Positions 51,649-61,520 of a DNA stretch of 64,000 nt are shown here, in pieces (position 1 is the stretch's first letter; each line of letters opens with the position of its first letter). The position numbers and the translations under genes were made by a program. The notes under the pieces are model-generated. The model was not told the DNA's origin and made no database searches. It saw nothing but the letters and a program-made list of their open reading frames with translations. The stretch spans positions 62,001-126,000 of the forward strand of contig CAVZGO010000007.1 of assembly GCA_963774935.1 (NCBI GenBank). Direction: 5' to 3'. This stretch comes from CAVZGO01 sp963774935 (lineage in GTDB: Bacteria; Chloroflexota; Anaerolineae; Anaerolineales; UBA4823).

Positions 51649-53054
51649 TTGGGTCAATGGTCGCAAATTCCGCCTGAATTTCTTAAAAAGTTTGCATCTA
51701 TTGCTCGAGGATGAGTTTACAGACTTCTCAATAAGCCTGGGAAAACCGCCCGCCAGTGGGATTCGACTGAATACCTTAAAGCTGCACGATTCCTCACTAT
51801 TTATCTCAAAACGAAATCGCTGATTGTAAAAATCAAGTACCCTGGTGCCCGGCAGGATTCATTCTGGGAGATAATGAACAACCTGGAAAACATCCCTATC
51901 ATGCGGCGGGTTTATATTATCTGCAAGAACCTTCCGCAATGGCAGTAGCTGAGATCCTGGCGCCTCAGCCTGGGGAGCGGGTGTTAGATATCTCAGCAGC
52001 GCCGGGAGGAAAAACAACCCATATCGCTGCGTTGATGAATAATCAAGGATTATTGGTGAGCAATGAAATCCATCCCCAACGGGTCTGGGAGCTTGCAGGT
52101 AATATCGAAAGATGGGGGGCCAGGCATACGGTGATCACCCAGGAGTCGCCGGAACGCCTGGCCAGTCATTGGGGTGCTTCCTTCGACCGCGTTTTGGTTG
52201 ACGCGCCCTGTTCTGGTGAAGGCATGTTCCGCAAAAGCCCAGCCGCCCGGCGAGACTGGACACCAGAGCTGGTACAGGGCTGCGCACTGCGCCAGAGCGA
52301 GATACTCAACCAGGCAAGCCGTCTGGTACGTGCGGGCGGCTGGCTGGTTTACTCAACCTGCACATTTAATCCGGATGAAAATGAGGCTGTGATCGCGCGT
52401 TTTATCTCTACACATCCCGATTTTGAGATATGCACAATTCCAACACTGCCAGGTTTTTCACCAGGCAGGGCTGAGTGGATTACTAACATTGACCCAGCAC
52501 CAACCTTGCAGCATACAGTTCGGATTTGGCCACACCACACACACGCAGATGGTCATTTCATCGCCTTATTGCAAAGGACAAGTGACGAGAATTTACCAGG
52601 TCGCGCTGCCTGGCGAATTCCAACGATTGACCGGCAATCCATGCGATTATTTGAGAAATTTCAACATGACTTCGTCGCTTCTGACTGGAGCCAGACCGAG
52701 GGAAAATATTATCAAACCGGCAGTTATCTGTACCTGGTCCCTGAAAATGTTCCTGACCCCGGTGTGTTGAAATTACTGCACCCTGGCTGGTGGCTGGGTA
52801 CAATGAAGAAAGACCGCTTCGAACCTTCCCATGCCCTGGCCTTGGGTTTACGTCCTGAGCAATCAATGAACCATCTAAATTTATCGGCTAGCGGAGCAGA
52901 AATCCAGGCTTATTTCCGTGGGGAGACCCTGACAGCACCCGGAGAGGATGGTTGGGTGCTGATTTGTGTGGATGGCTTTTCAGTAGGGTGGGGAAAACGA
53001 AAGTTCGGTGTAGTGAAAAATGCTTACCCGCGTGGCTTGAGAAAGAATAAATAA
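51649..53054 (+). CDS. RsmF/RsmB-type (NSUN) rRNA cytosine-C5 methyltransferase, N-terminus frameshifted twice
   Basis: The open frame 51939-53054 (371 residues) is the catalytic and C-terminal part: SAM site A-P-G-G-K-T-T-H, the two cysteines in D-A-P-C-S-G-E-G-M-F and Y-S-T-C-T-F-N-P-D-E-N-E, then a C-terminal RsmF-type domain. The missing N-terminus is present in two other frames: I-P-P-E-F-L-K-K-F from about 51667, L-E-D-E-F-T-D-F-S...G-I-R-L-N-T-L-K at 51704-51800, then V-P-W-C-P-A-G-F and G-K-H-P-Y-H-A-A-G-L-Y-Y-L-Q-E in frame from about 51810. One base must be removed near 51700 and one near 51800. TTG 51649 is a possible start. It methylates 16S rRNA in this family. Confidence 0.8.
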
Positions 53055-53069
53055 TTGGAAGCAGCAGCG

Positions 53070-54776
53070 CTACGATAAGCGGTCTTTTTCTTGATCAAGA
53101 ATTCGCTGTATGACAGCCAGGCTGGAAGCATAAGTGGAGTCCATGCCATAATAGGACAGGCTGCCGGCGCCCAGATTGCGGCCCTTATTCATCGGCGCAT
53201 CTGAAGCATAGTGTAAGATCCCCAGGTCAAATGATAAACCATATAAATTCACAATCTCATTGACCGGGTGGCGCTGCGGGCGGAACATTTCATAGATAGC
53301 AGAGAGGTATGGTCCTGCCTCCATCTCAATATCGGTATAACCTTCTCGATAAAACACATCCATGTAGCGCGTGTTCTGTAAAAAGGTACCTTGCACGGTT
53401 ACGGCTTTCTGGTTATCCAAAACCGTACCATACACCAGGTAAGGAGCTACATCGGCTGCGCGGAGACAGTTCGGAAACAGGTAAGTGTTTTGGGAATGCT
53501 CATCATGGACAACATTTGAGATCATCACATCACCCACAACGGCGTTCAACGAAGCCGCCTTACCCATCACATACACCCCGAGGACGGAGCCGACATGTTC
53601 AGAAACTTCCGAGAGGATGTTATATGCCGCCATCCCAAGGGGATAGTCGATGTTCAAAATCAATGCATCGCTGCGCGGTAATAGCGTTTCCAATCCAGAC
53701 GAGCGCAGGCGCGGGTCCAACTGATTGATGTCAAATCGAGACAAATCATATATTTGCGCTTCAACATCAAACGAACGCAGGCTAGGGACGAGTACAATAC
53801 CCGATTTTTGTAATAGTGCTCTCTGAGCAGCAGCCATCTCGGCCCCGCGAGGTGAATTTAATAACTTCTTCGAGACATAATAATAAAAGTTTTGCAGATT
53901 GGATGGCACACGACCAGCCTGAATATCATTCCATTCATTGAGTAAACCAGAGTTTCCAGGTTCCTTCAAATACTCCAGGATTTCATACTCGTGTTGAAGA
54001 GGAAATCCCGAGATGATGTTCAAAATACTATGCACATTACTGGAGACAAAATAGACCGGACGCTGGCGGATTTCTGGCATTTTCTCTTCGATCAAATCCC
54101 ACCAATGATGCGTTGCACGCCGGTATTCGCTGAGCGAGCCACTGAGCATTTGGACACGCAGATTACACGGTTTGGAGGCAATTTGCTGCAGCCGAGTGCC
54201 AAACTCATCGCCCAGTATGGCGTACAGACGATCCAGGTCTTCCACAGGCGCTTCCAGGAAATCTGCCAGGGCATAATAATCATCCATATCAGCGGTGATA
54301 TTTGCCAGATCAATTGAGCCGGGCGCCCGCCCGAGACGCTGATGCAGCTTATTCCATTCAATTTGAAGCGTGGTGAGCAGGGGAATCAAATCATCAATAT
54401 CAGACCGACTGGCGATGATGCTCGCCAGGGTCGCACTCCCATCAAAATAAGAGCGGCGTCGCCGCGCCTGGGCATAAACTTCTTCCCATTGTGAGAAATC
54501 ACTAAAGCCTGCCCGTGTGAAAACATCGGTGCTTTGACCCATTACCACCAGCGACACCTGAAAGATTACATCAGGCAGGCGCAGCAGGGAATAAATCAAC
54601 GCCGACATATCCAGATAAGGCTCGCGTGCAGCCGGATGGAGCACCGAATTCATCCCCGCGTGAACTTCTTCCAGGGTGCGAATGCGCACTTCTGCACTTG
54701 AACGAAGCAAGGAAAAATAGGTGCGCTGGTAGAGCTCGATTTCTTCAGATTCGGTAGTGGGTACAGTTCGTTCCAT
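53070..54776 (-). CDS. Unknown 568-residue protein with nucleoside-phosphorylase-like C-terminus
   Basis: I do not recognise the family by name. Residues 1-330 are mostly helical with a conserved-looking R-R-R-R-S-Y-F-D-G-S-A-T-L block at 105-117 and D-D-Y-Y-A-L near 165. Residues 370-560 resemble the nucleoside phosphorylase (NP-I) fold: G-K-A-A-S-L at 405-410, G-D-V-M-I-S-N-V-V-H-D-E at 415-426, I-E-M-E-A-G-P-Y at 483-490 and Y-A-S-D-A-P at 523-528, in the order expected of such enzymes. It follows the FAD-[2Fe-2S] subunit gene by 9 bases in the xanthine-dehydrogenase-like operon, so it probably acts on a purine or a related glycoside. No signal peptide was seen. Confidence 0.55.
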   Translation of the reverse strand: MERTVPTTESEEIELYQRTYFSLLRSSAEVRIRTLEEVHAGMNSVLHPAAREPYLDMSALIYSLLRLPDVIFQVSLVVMGQSTDVFTRAGFSDFSQWEEVYAQARRRRSYFDGSATLASIIASRSDIDDLIPLLTTLQIEWNKLHQRLGRAPGSIDLANITADMDDYYALADFLEAPVEDLDRLYAILGDEFGTRLQQIASKPCNLRVQMLSGSLSEYRRATHHWWDLIEEKMPEIRQRPVYFVSSNVHSILNIISGFPLQHEYEILEYLKEPGNSGLLNEWNDIQAGRVPSNLQNFYYYVSKKLLNSPRGAEMAAAQRALLQKSGIVLVPSLRSFDVEAQIYDLSRFDINQLDPRLRSSGLETLLPRSDALILNIDYPLGMAAYNILSEVSEHVGSVLGVYVMGKAASLNAVVGDVMISNVVHDEHSQNTYLFPNCLRAADVAPYLVYGTVLDNQKAVTVQGTFLQNTRYMDVFYREGYTDIEMEAGPYLSAIYEMFRPQRHPVNEIVNLYGLSFDLGILHYASDAPMNKGRNLGAGSLSYYGMDSTYASSLAVIQRILDQEKDRLS

Positions 54777-54785
54777 ATTAAGGTT

Positions 54786-56234
54786 TTACACCATTTCTGC
54801 AGCCTGCTCGATTGCTTCAACAATCTTATAGTAACCAGTGCAGCGGCACAAGTTACCGGTTATTGCTTGTTGGATTTCATTCCGGTCAGGGTGAGGGTGC
54901 TCCTCGAGCAGCTTTACCGCCGACATAACAAATCCAGGTGTGCAATATCCGCACTGAACGGCACCTGCCTGCACAAAAGCCTGCTGGACGGGATGCAATA
55001 CTCCCTCTGAGGCGACGCCTTCAATCGTGACAATTTCAGCACCATGAGCGCGCGGCGCTGGAACCAGACAGCTCATCACCGCCATGCCGTCGAGGAATAC
55101 CGTACATGCACCACACTCTCCCTCTGCGCAGCCTTCTTTGGTGCCCGTCAAGCCAGCATCTTCACGCAGCAAGCGCAACAAAGTTTTATTATGCCCGCTG
55201 GTAAAAATGAATTGGCGCCCGTTGATAGATGTAATAATTGGTGAAGCTCCCTGGTTGTGATCGCTTGTCGACACATCACGGCTGGCAAAAGAACCAGCTT
55301 GCCCTCCCAGCAAAACAGGATTAGCCGGAAAATCGTTACGCTCATCACCAACTGCCAACCGGCGCAGGGCGCGCGCTGCGCAAACCCGCGTCATTTCCCG
55401 CCGGTATTCAGCAGAACCACGAATGTCATCGATCGGGCGAGAAGCCTGCATAACCAGGCTTGCCGCCTGTTCAATCGTTGCTTTATCCAGGGTGCGGTCG
55501 TGCAGAAAAGCTTCCGCTGCCTCAGCATGAATGATGACCGGGGCTACCGCGCCAAGGGTGATGGTCGCAATTTCGATATGCGGAGGCTTCTCCGATCCGG
55601 GAAGAGGGTTGTCGAAGGTAACCAGAACACACACATTGACTAATGAAATCGCCTGTGCGCGGCGCAAGCCCAGCTTGATAAATGTACCATGCTGGTACGG
55701 TTTCATCGCCAGGAAAGCAATGTCAACGAGCATTTCATCCGGCTGCATCACAATCCGCCGCACCCCGCTATAAAAACGATCCAGTGGCACCCAGCGCGAT
55801 CCATTTACAGACGCTAACAAAACCCTGGCGCCTAATGCCATAAGGGGTGTGATGGTATCGTTAGCTGGAGAAGCAGTAATCAAATTACCCGCTACGGTGC
55901 CGCGGTTACGGATTTGAGGAGCACCAACCTGCCAGGCTGCCTGGGCGAGAGGGAATGCATAATCTACGATCAGGCGAGATTCAACGCAGTGGTTATGCGT
56001 CACCAGCGGACCCAGGTGAATATAGCCATCTTCATCCAGCACGATTTGATCCAGTCCTGGGATACGAGAGATGTCTATTAGTGTGTGGATGCCTCTGCGA
56101 ACACCTCGTTCCATTTCCAGGATCAGGTCTGTTCCGCCGGCAATAATGCGAGCCTGCCCAGCGCGTTCAGCCAGGATTTGCTGGGCTTCTTGAAGAGTGG
56201 TTACGTTGAAATATTCTTGCCACATATGTTGCAC
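54786..56234 (-). CDS. Xanthine-dehydrogenase-like FAD subunit fused to a [2Fe-2S] domain
   Basis: A 482-residue fusion. Residues 1-290 are the FAD-binding domain of molybdenum hydroxylases (A-G-G-T-D-L-I-L-E-M, the R-N-R-G-T-V-A-G-N-L block). Residues about 325-482 are a complete [2Fe-2S] subunit: first cluster G-C-A-E-G-E-C-G-A-C...C and second C-G-Y-C...C-R-C. It passes electrons from the molybdenum site to NAD+ or another acceptor. A second complete [2Fe-2S] module is fused to the Mo subunit elsewhere in the operon. Eight bases separate it from the xdhC-type gene. Confidence 0.88.
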   Translation of the reverse strand: MQHMWQEYFNVTTLQEAQQILAERAGQARIIAGGTDLILEMERGVRRGIHTLIDISRIPGLDQIVLDEDGYIHLGPLVTHNHCVESRLIVDYAFPLAQAAWQVGAPQIRNRGTVAGNLITASPANDTITPLMALGARVLLASVNGSRWVPLDRFYSGVRRIVMQPDEMLVDIAFLAMKPYQHGTFIKLGLRRAQAISLVNVCVLVTFDNPLPGSEKPPHIEIATITLGAVAPVIIHAEAAEAFLHDRTLDKATIEQAASLVMQASRPIDDIRGSAEYRREMTRVCAARALRRLAVGDERNDFPANPVLLGGQAGSFASRDVSTSDHNQGASPIITSINGRQFIFTSGHNKTLLRLLREDAGLTGTKEGCAEGECGACTVFLDGMAVMSCLVPAPRAHGAEIVTIEGVASEGVLHPVQQAFVQAGAVQCGYCTPGFVMSAVKLLEEHPHPDRNEIQQAITGNLCRCTGYYKIVEAIEQAAEMV

Positions 56235-56241
56235 CGCCTGA

Positions 56242-57051
56242 TTATCCTGAGTTGAGCTTCATCGGTTGACCATCCGCAGCGTTTCGCACCATTAATATCT
56301 CAGCCATGATGCTGACTGCGATCTCTTCGGGGGTTTCAGCATTTAGCTCCAGCCCGATTGGGGAGTGCACCCTGTCAAGCGTTTCATTGGGGACTCCCGC
56401 TTCGAGCAGTTGTTTACGCGCAGTGGTCCAGCGGCGCTGGGAACCAATAACGCCAATATAGGCTGCCGGCGTTCCCAACAGCACTGGCAGTCCAAGGACA
56501 TCGACATTCACACCCCGGGTTGTCAATACAAGGTAAGTCCATTGGGTAATCTCGAGCTTCTCATGAAGTTGAGACATGGAGCATGGGATATACTGATCTG
56601 CATCGGGCACCGCTTCCGGGGTGCAAAACTCGGCTCGATCGTCATTGACGACAACATAGAATCCCAGCCAATGTGCCAGGTGAGCAACAGCTTTACCAAC
56701 GTGCCCGGCGCCAATCACAACTAAAGTTGGTCGAGGAATCACAGGTTCCACGTATACCTCCACCTGTCCACCACAAACTCCTGGATCGCCTCGCTCGGGA
56801 TCAGCCATCGAATATTCGAGGATACGAGCCTGACCATCCGCTATTGCATCCAAAGATTCCTGGATCACTCGGTTTTCCAACTCACCGCCACCAACCGTAC
56901 CAACTATAGAGCCATCTGGATAGACAAGCATTTTACTACCGGTGTGGCGAGGTGTGGAGCCGCGACTGCGGACGACCAGGCAATACGCACCAGCCTGGTT
57001 CTGCAGCTCTAATTCCGCCAAAGCCTGGAAAACCGATTTTTGTTCGCTCAC
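56242..57051 (-). CDS. xdhC: XdhC/CoxI family molybdenum hydroxylase maturation protein
   Basis: A 269-residue protein with the N-terminal XdhC block G-S-T-P-R-H-T-G-S-K-M (residues 31-41), V-G-G-G-E-L-E-N, and a C-terminal Rossmann domain (G-A-G-H-V-G-K-A-V). XdhC binds the molybdenum cofactor and helps insert its sulfurated form into xanthine dehydrogenase. It lies 3 bases after the pyrophosphatase gene and 7 bases before the FAD-[2Fe-2S] gene. Confidence 0.85.
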   Translation of the reverse strand: MSEQKSVFQALAELELQNQAGAYCLVVRSRGSTPRHTGSKMLVYPDGSIVGTVGGGELENRVIQESLDAIADGQARILEYSMADPERGDPGVCGGQVEVYVEPVIPRPTLVVIGAGHVGKAVAHLAHWLGFYVVVNDDRAEFCTPEAVPDADQYIPCSMSQLHEKLEITQWTYLVLTTRGVNVDVLGLPVLLGTPAAYIGVIGSQRRWTTARKQLLEAGVPNETLDRVHSPIGLELNAETPEEIAVSIMAEILMVRNAADGQPMKLNSG

Positions 57052-57053
57052 AG

Positions 57054-58400
57054 CTATGCCTCTAAAAGCCCTAAAATGACTGGTAATAACTGCTTCTTAC
57101 GGGAAACAACCCCATCTGCCAGACGAGTACCATCAGACTGCTTGGGGTAGGGAAGATCGGCCAGGACAGGCGGCTCATTAACCAGGATCAAGCGGCTGGT
57201 GTTTTTAACTACATCGGTAACCATGAGCAACACAAAATCCAAGTTGCGTTGTACTCGTAAATCTTCCAGTGCCTTATTGAGTCCTGCCAGGTGCTCGTCA
57301 AGCTGCATCAAATTCGTAACTTCGACCTGAGATGCAGCAAAGGAGAAACCTCCAGCCTCGTAGACTTTCATATCGCCATTAACAATATCCACAGGATCAC
57401 GAGTTTCCAGGCCTGTGCCAGAGCGCAGGATCTGCTGACCATAGGAATCGATGGTTTCTCCCGAGAGAGGGCTGTTTTTAACAAATGCCCAACGCGCCAG
57501 GCGTTCAGCCGCACGCCGGTCGCGTCCTGTGGTTGTTGGTGAGGTTAGGATCAATGTGTCTGACAGCAGCCCAGCCAGAAGCATCGCCGCAATTTGGGGC
57601 AGGGCGCTTAAACCAGCATCTTCAATTCGTTCGGTAACCAGCGTACTGGTGCTGCCGACTATGTCGACTGTGAAACGGATTGGTATATGGGTTGAGAGAT
57701 TGCCCAGGCGGTGGTGATCCAGGATCTCTAACAACTCGGCCTCTTCGAGTGAACCCAACGCCTGACCGGGCTCATTGTGATCGACCAGGACTACTTTCAA
57801 GCGCGGCGGATTAAGTACATCCCGCTGGCGAGAAACCCCAACATAATGCCCATTTTCATCGACGATCAAGAAGTCATTATGCTCTTCACGTAAAATGCGA
57901 TTGATTACATCCCGAATGCGAAAATGAGCCTGAAAGCGGGGGACACTGGTATCCATTGCCTCCCGGCAGGGCGCTTCAAGAATCTCTGCAATGCGCGTTT
58001 CCTGATATTGGAGCTGTGGGCCTAATATTTTCCCAAAGAAAGTAAAGAGACTCACACCCGTAATCATACCGACCGGCACACCTTCATCCGAATCCACAAC
58101 CGGGGCTACGCCACCCGTACGATTAATGATTGACCAGGCTTCACTTAGCGGATTATCCGGAGCGACGGTGTCCAGACGGCGTGTGACTGCTTCAAAGCGT
58201 GGGGACGCATCGTTGAGCAATAAAGGTGGCTCCAATCCAAGGCGTTTGAGCACCCAGCTCGTTTGGGGATTGATTGCACCCGCGCGGGCAGCAATTGCAT
58301 CCACATTGTCACGCTCGCGCAGCAACCATGCATATCCTATGGCAGATGCAATCGAATCGGTATCGGGATTTACGTGACCAATGACATAAATTTTATCCAT
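57054..58400 (-). CDS. ppaC: Family II manganese-dependent inorganic pyrophosphatase with CBS domains
   Basis: A 448-residue DHH-superfamily enzyme that splits pyrophosphate. Metal-binding residues are in G-H-V-N-P-D-T-D-S (residues 8-16), D-H-N at 207-209 and D-H-H at 228-230. A pair of CBS domains (about 68-190) is inserted in the DHH domain, the form regulated by adenine nucleotides in other bacteria, followed by the DHHA2 domain. It sits inside the molybdenum hydroxylase operon between the Mo subunit and xdhC genes, where it may remove pyrophosphate from cofactor nucleotidyl transfer. Confidence 0.88.
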   Translation of the reverse strand: MDKIYVIGHVNPDTDSIASAIGYAWLLRERDNVDAIAARAGAINPQTSWVLKRLGLEPPLLLNDASPRFEAVTRRLDTVAPDNPLSEAWSIINRTGGVAPVVDSDEGVPVGMITGVSLFTFFGKILGPQLQYQETRIAEILEAPCREAMDTSVPRFQAHFRIRDVINRILREEHNDFLIVDENGHYVGVSRQRDVLNPPRLKVVLVDHNEPGQALGSLEEAELLEILDHHRLGNLSTHIPIRFTVDIVGSTSTLVTERIEDAGLSALPQIAAMLLAGLLSDTLILTSPTTTGRDRRAAERLARWAFVKNSPLSGETIDSYGQQILRSGTGLETRDPVDIVNGDMKVYEAGGFSFAASQVEVTNLMQLDEHLAGLNKALEDLRVQRNLDFVLLMVTDVVKNTSRLILVNEPPVLADLPYPKQSDGTRLADGVVSRKKQLLPVILGLLEA

Positions 58401-58441
58401 TCACATGTCCTCAACACGCACATGATTTCAGGTATTTTTTA

Positions 58442-61400
58442 TTATTTACCTTTAAGAGCTCTCCAGATCTTTTCTGGCAAGACTGGATTAACGTCGATAT
58501 CAATACCACAGGCATCCCGCACAGCATTCCCCACGGCTGGCGCGACACCATCCAGCGGAATTTCCGCCACTGCCTTAACACCAAAGGGGTGTGAAGGCTC
58601 AAAGGTTTCCACAAAAATGGTGTGCAGCTCTGGCATCTCGTGAGCATTGAAGATATGGTAATCCCGCAAGTCACGCTCAATCGACCGCCCGGCTTCATCA
58701 TACCGCATTTCTTCACAAACCGCATAACCCAACGCCTGCGTCATGCCTCCCTCGATTTGACCCGAGGCTGTGATCGGGTTGACAATAACCCCTGAGTCGA
58801 CAGCCATCACCAATTTGTCCACTACCAGCCCGCCTGTTTCCAGATCTACCGTAACTTCGGCAAACTGAGCGGCAAATGGCGGGGGCGATACGGGGGACTT
58901 ATAAGAGGCTACTGCCATGATTTGTTCCTGATCCTCATGATGCAGTGCATTATGGGCGACTGCTGCCAGACTTATCGACCGCCCATCCGGGGCGATCGCC
59001 ATCCGGTCTGCTAGTCGGATATCCCTGTCAGAGACTGCAGGGTAGGTTATGCCATCAACCTGGATGTTCAGCATGCGTGCTGCGCGGATGCAGATGCGCT
59101 GTGCAACCTGTTCAGCAGCCTGTGCTACTGCGGCGCCTGAGATATAGGTGGTGCTGGATGCATAAGCCCCTTTATCAAATGGGGTAAAGTCGGTATCCGA
59201 AGAATAGACGATGATATCCTCCAGCGGCACCCCCAAGATTTCCGCCGCCATCTGGCCTAAGACCGTATCGGAGCCGGTACCCAGGTCTGTTGCACCAACC
59301 AGTAGATTGAACGATCCATCGTCATTCATCTTGATACTGGCGCCCCCCATGTCAAGATAAGGTATGGCAGTGCCTTGCATCACCAGTGCTACTCCGATGC
59401 CCTTGCGTAAATGAGGCTTTCCTGCAGTTTGACGCCAGGCGTCATTTCCATACTTTTGATCCCAACCAATCACGACCTTACCCTGGCGGACACAGTCTTC
59501 CAGGCCGCAAGTTTCGATTGTTTCCGGTCGCGGCTCCCGGCCTTCGCTCCAGGCAGTGCTGAAGGGGTGCAGCTCACCGGCGCGCAACGCATTCTTCAAT
59601 CGGAACTCCAATGGATCCAGTCCTAACTCACGCGCAATCTTCTCCATCTGGCGTTCGACTGGCCAGTAACCCTGCGGTACTCCGTATCCACGGTATGCAC
59701 CCGCTGGCGGGTGGTTGGTGTAAACGATATCAGCGTAAAAACGGATGTTGGGAGATTTCCGGTATTGACCATCTCCAACGTAGAGCGGCATCGATTTATG
59801 ACCTGTGTTGCCGGTCACTGTCAAAGCATGGCAGCCATATGCGCCGGTGTCACTCAAGGCATACATTGCATTGGCGGTCAATGTGCCATCACGCTTCACC
59901 CCCGTTTTCATGCGAATGCGCATCGGATGGCGAGAGCGCGCAGCAATAAATTCTTCTTCACGGGTGTATTCATAAATTACAGGACGCCCGGTGGCAATAG
60001 TCAGGTGGGCTGCGACATCCTCAATCAGCACTTCCTGCTTCCCACCAAAGCCGCCCCCGATGCGCGGCTTGATTACACGGATGCGCTTAACCGGCAACCC
60101 TAACACTGGCGCGAGAATTCTGCGCACATGGAAGGGTACCTGCGTGCTGGTGCGAATGACTAGGCGGTCATCCTCATCCCAGTAGGTGATAACCACATGC
60201 GGTTCGATATGTGCTTGCTGGACTTTAGGAACTTCATAATCGTGCTCAAAAATGTAATCCGCTTCCTGAAAACCTTTTTCAACATCTCCGATATCAATTC
60301 GGATTTCAGCAGCCAGGTTGCGTGACGCATCTGAACCGGCAAAATTTACATATTCCGGTTCATCATGTAACCGCGGTGCATTTGCGGTCATCGCCTGGGC
60401 TGGATCCAACAACATTGGCAGCAGCTCATACTCAACCTCAATCAGCTCCAATGCCTGTTCAGCGATCTCAGCCGTCTCAGCAGCAACAAATGCCACCCGA
60501 TCACCGACAAATCGGACTTTAGAATCCAGCGAGAAAGTATCCAATGGCCCCGGGATAGGATCGGACTGTCCGGCAGTGGAATACACCACGCGGGGCAGAT
60601 CCTGCCAGGTGAGCACGGCTGCCACACCTTCGAGCTGGCGCGCTCGATCTACGTTAATGCTACGTATTCGGGCATGCGCGTACGGGCTGTGAAGCACTTT
60701 AGCGACCAGCAAGCCTCGCTTGTCAAAGTCCGCAGCAAAAGCGGGTTTCCCTTGCACTAATTTAACCGCATCGACTTTGATGTCCGGTTTACCAACCCGC
60801 TGCCAGAGGCGCGATTCCGGCGTGACAAATACACGGGGCATCAGACGCACCTGGGTATTCATCGGCTCACTACCGGCAGGTGAGAAGGGAGGCTCATTAA
60901 GCTCTTCCCCGCCAGATACTACATTTGGTTCAAACTGCGCTGGTATACCAGGCTCGTGCAGGTGTTCCGGTTTTTCTCCTCGAAGAATTGCCGCAGCCAG
61001 TAACACCGCCTGAACTGGCTTTAAATAACCGGTGCAGCGGCACAATACTCCGGAGAGCGCATCGCGCACCTCCGCTTCGGTGGGGCTGGGATTACTCTCC
61101 AGGAGCTGTTTCGCTGCCAGTACCTGGGCTGGAGTGCAGTAGCCACATTGGATGGCGCCGCTTTCGACGAAAGCCTGCTGAATGACATGCAACCCTGCTG
61201 TGGTCCGCCAGCCCTGCTCGGGGTGCTCACCGACAGATTCTATCGTCTGTATCGCATGCCCCTCCGCCTGGGAGGCGAGATACAGGCAAGAATTGACCGG
61301 CCGGTTATCGATCAAAACGGCGCAAGCGCCGCATTCGCCCGACTCGCAGCCATGCTTCGCGCCATAATAACCCAACCCACGCAGCACTTTTAAGAGATGA

Positions 61401-61459
61401 TCCCCCGGATTAACATCAACTTCGTGCCGGGTCTGATTAATTGTCAGGTTTAATTTCAT
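58442..61459 (-). CDS. Xanthine-dehydrogenase-like molybdopterin subunit with N-terminal [2Fe-2S] domain
   Basis: A 1005-residue fusion. Residues 1-155 are a complete [2Fe-2S] module (C38, C43, C46, C58 and C105, C108, C140, C142). The remainder is the aldehyde oxidase/xanthine dehydrogenase catalytic subunit, with G-G-G-F-G-G-K-Q, the G-A-Y-R-G-Y-G loop and the final A-V-A-E-I-P-L-D-G, which holds the proton-accepting Glu of this family. It hydroxylates a purine or similar heterocycle. The start ATG 61459 follows GAGGAG. It is the first gene of a tight operon (PPase, XdhC, FAD-[2Fe-2S], phosphorylase-like). Confidence 0.88.
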   Translation of the reverse strand: MKLNLTINQTRHEVDVNPGDHLLKVLRGLGYYGAKHGCESGECGACAVLIDNRPVNSCLYLASQAEGHAIQTIESVGEHPEQGWRTTAGLHVIQQAFVESGAIQCGYCTPAQVLAAKQLLESNPSPTEAEVRDALSGVLCRCTGYLKPVQAVLLAAAILRGEKPEHLHEPGIPAQFEPNVVSGGEELNEPPFSPAGSEPMNTQVRLMPRVFVTPESRLWQRVGKPDIKVDAVKLVQGKPAFAADFDKRGLLVAKVLHSPYAHARIRSINVDRARQLEGVAAVLTWQDLPRVVYSTAGQSDPIPGPLDTFSLDSKVRFVGDRVAFVAAETAEIAEQALELIEVEYELLPMLLDPAQAMTANAPRLHDEPEYVNFAGSDASRNLAAEIRIDIGDVEKGFQEADYIFEHDYEVPKVQQAHIEPHVVITYWDEDDRLVIRTSTQVPFHVRRILAPVLGLPVKRIRVIKPRIGGGFGGKQEVLIEDVAAHLTIATGRPVIYEYTREEEFIAARSRHPMRIRMKTGVKRDGTLTANAMYALSDTGAYGCHALTVTGNTGHKSMPLYVGDGQYRKSPNIRFYADIVYTNHPPAGAYRGYGVPQGYWPVERQMEKIARELGLDPLEFRLKNALRAGELHPFSTAWSEGREPRPETIETCGLEDCVRQGKVVIGWDQKYGNDAWRQTAGKPHLRKGIGVALVMQGTAIPYLDMGGASIKMNDDGSFNLLVGATDLGTGSDTVLGQMAAEILGVPLEDIIVYSSDTDFTPFDKGAYASSTTYISGAAVAQAAEQVAQRICIRAARMLNIQVDGITYPAVSDRDIRLADRMAIAPDGRSISLAAVAHNALHHEDQEQIMAVASYKSPVSPPPFAAQFAEVTVDLETGGLVVDKLVMAVDSGVIVNPITASGQIEGGMTQALGYAVCEEMRYDEAGRSIERDLRDYHIFNAHEMPELHTIFVETFEPSHPFGVKAVAEIPLDGVAPAVGNAVRDACGIDIDVNPVLPEKIWRALKGK

Positions 61460-61520
61460 GTTGCACTCCTCGAGCTACCAGCGGTTCGGTGTAGCCATCC
61501 GTCCCAAGCACATAGAAAAC

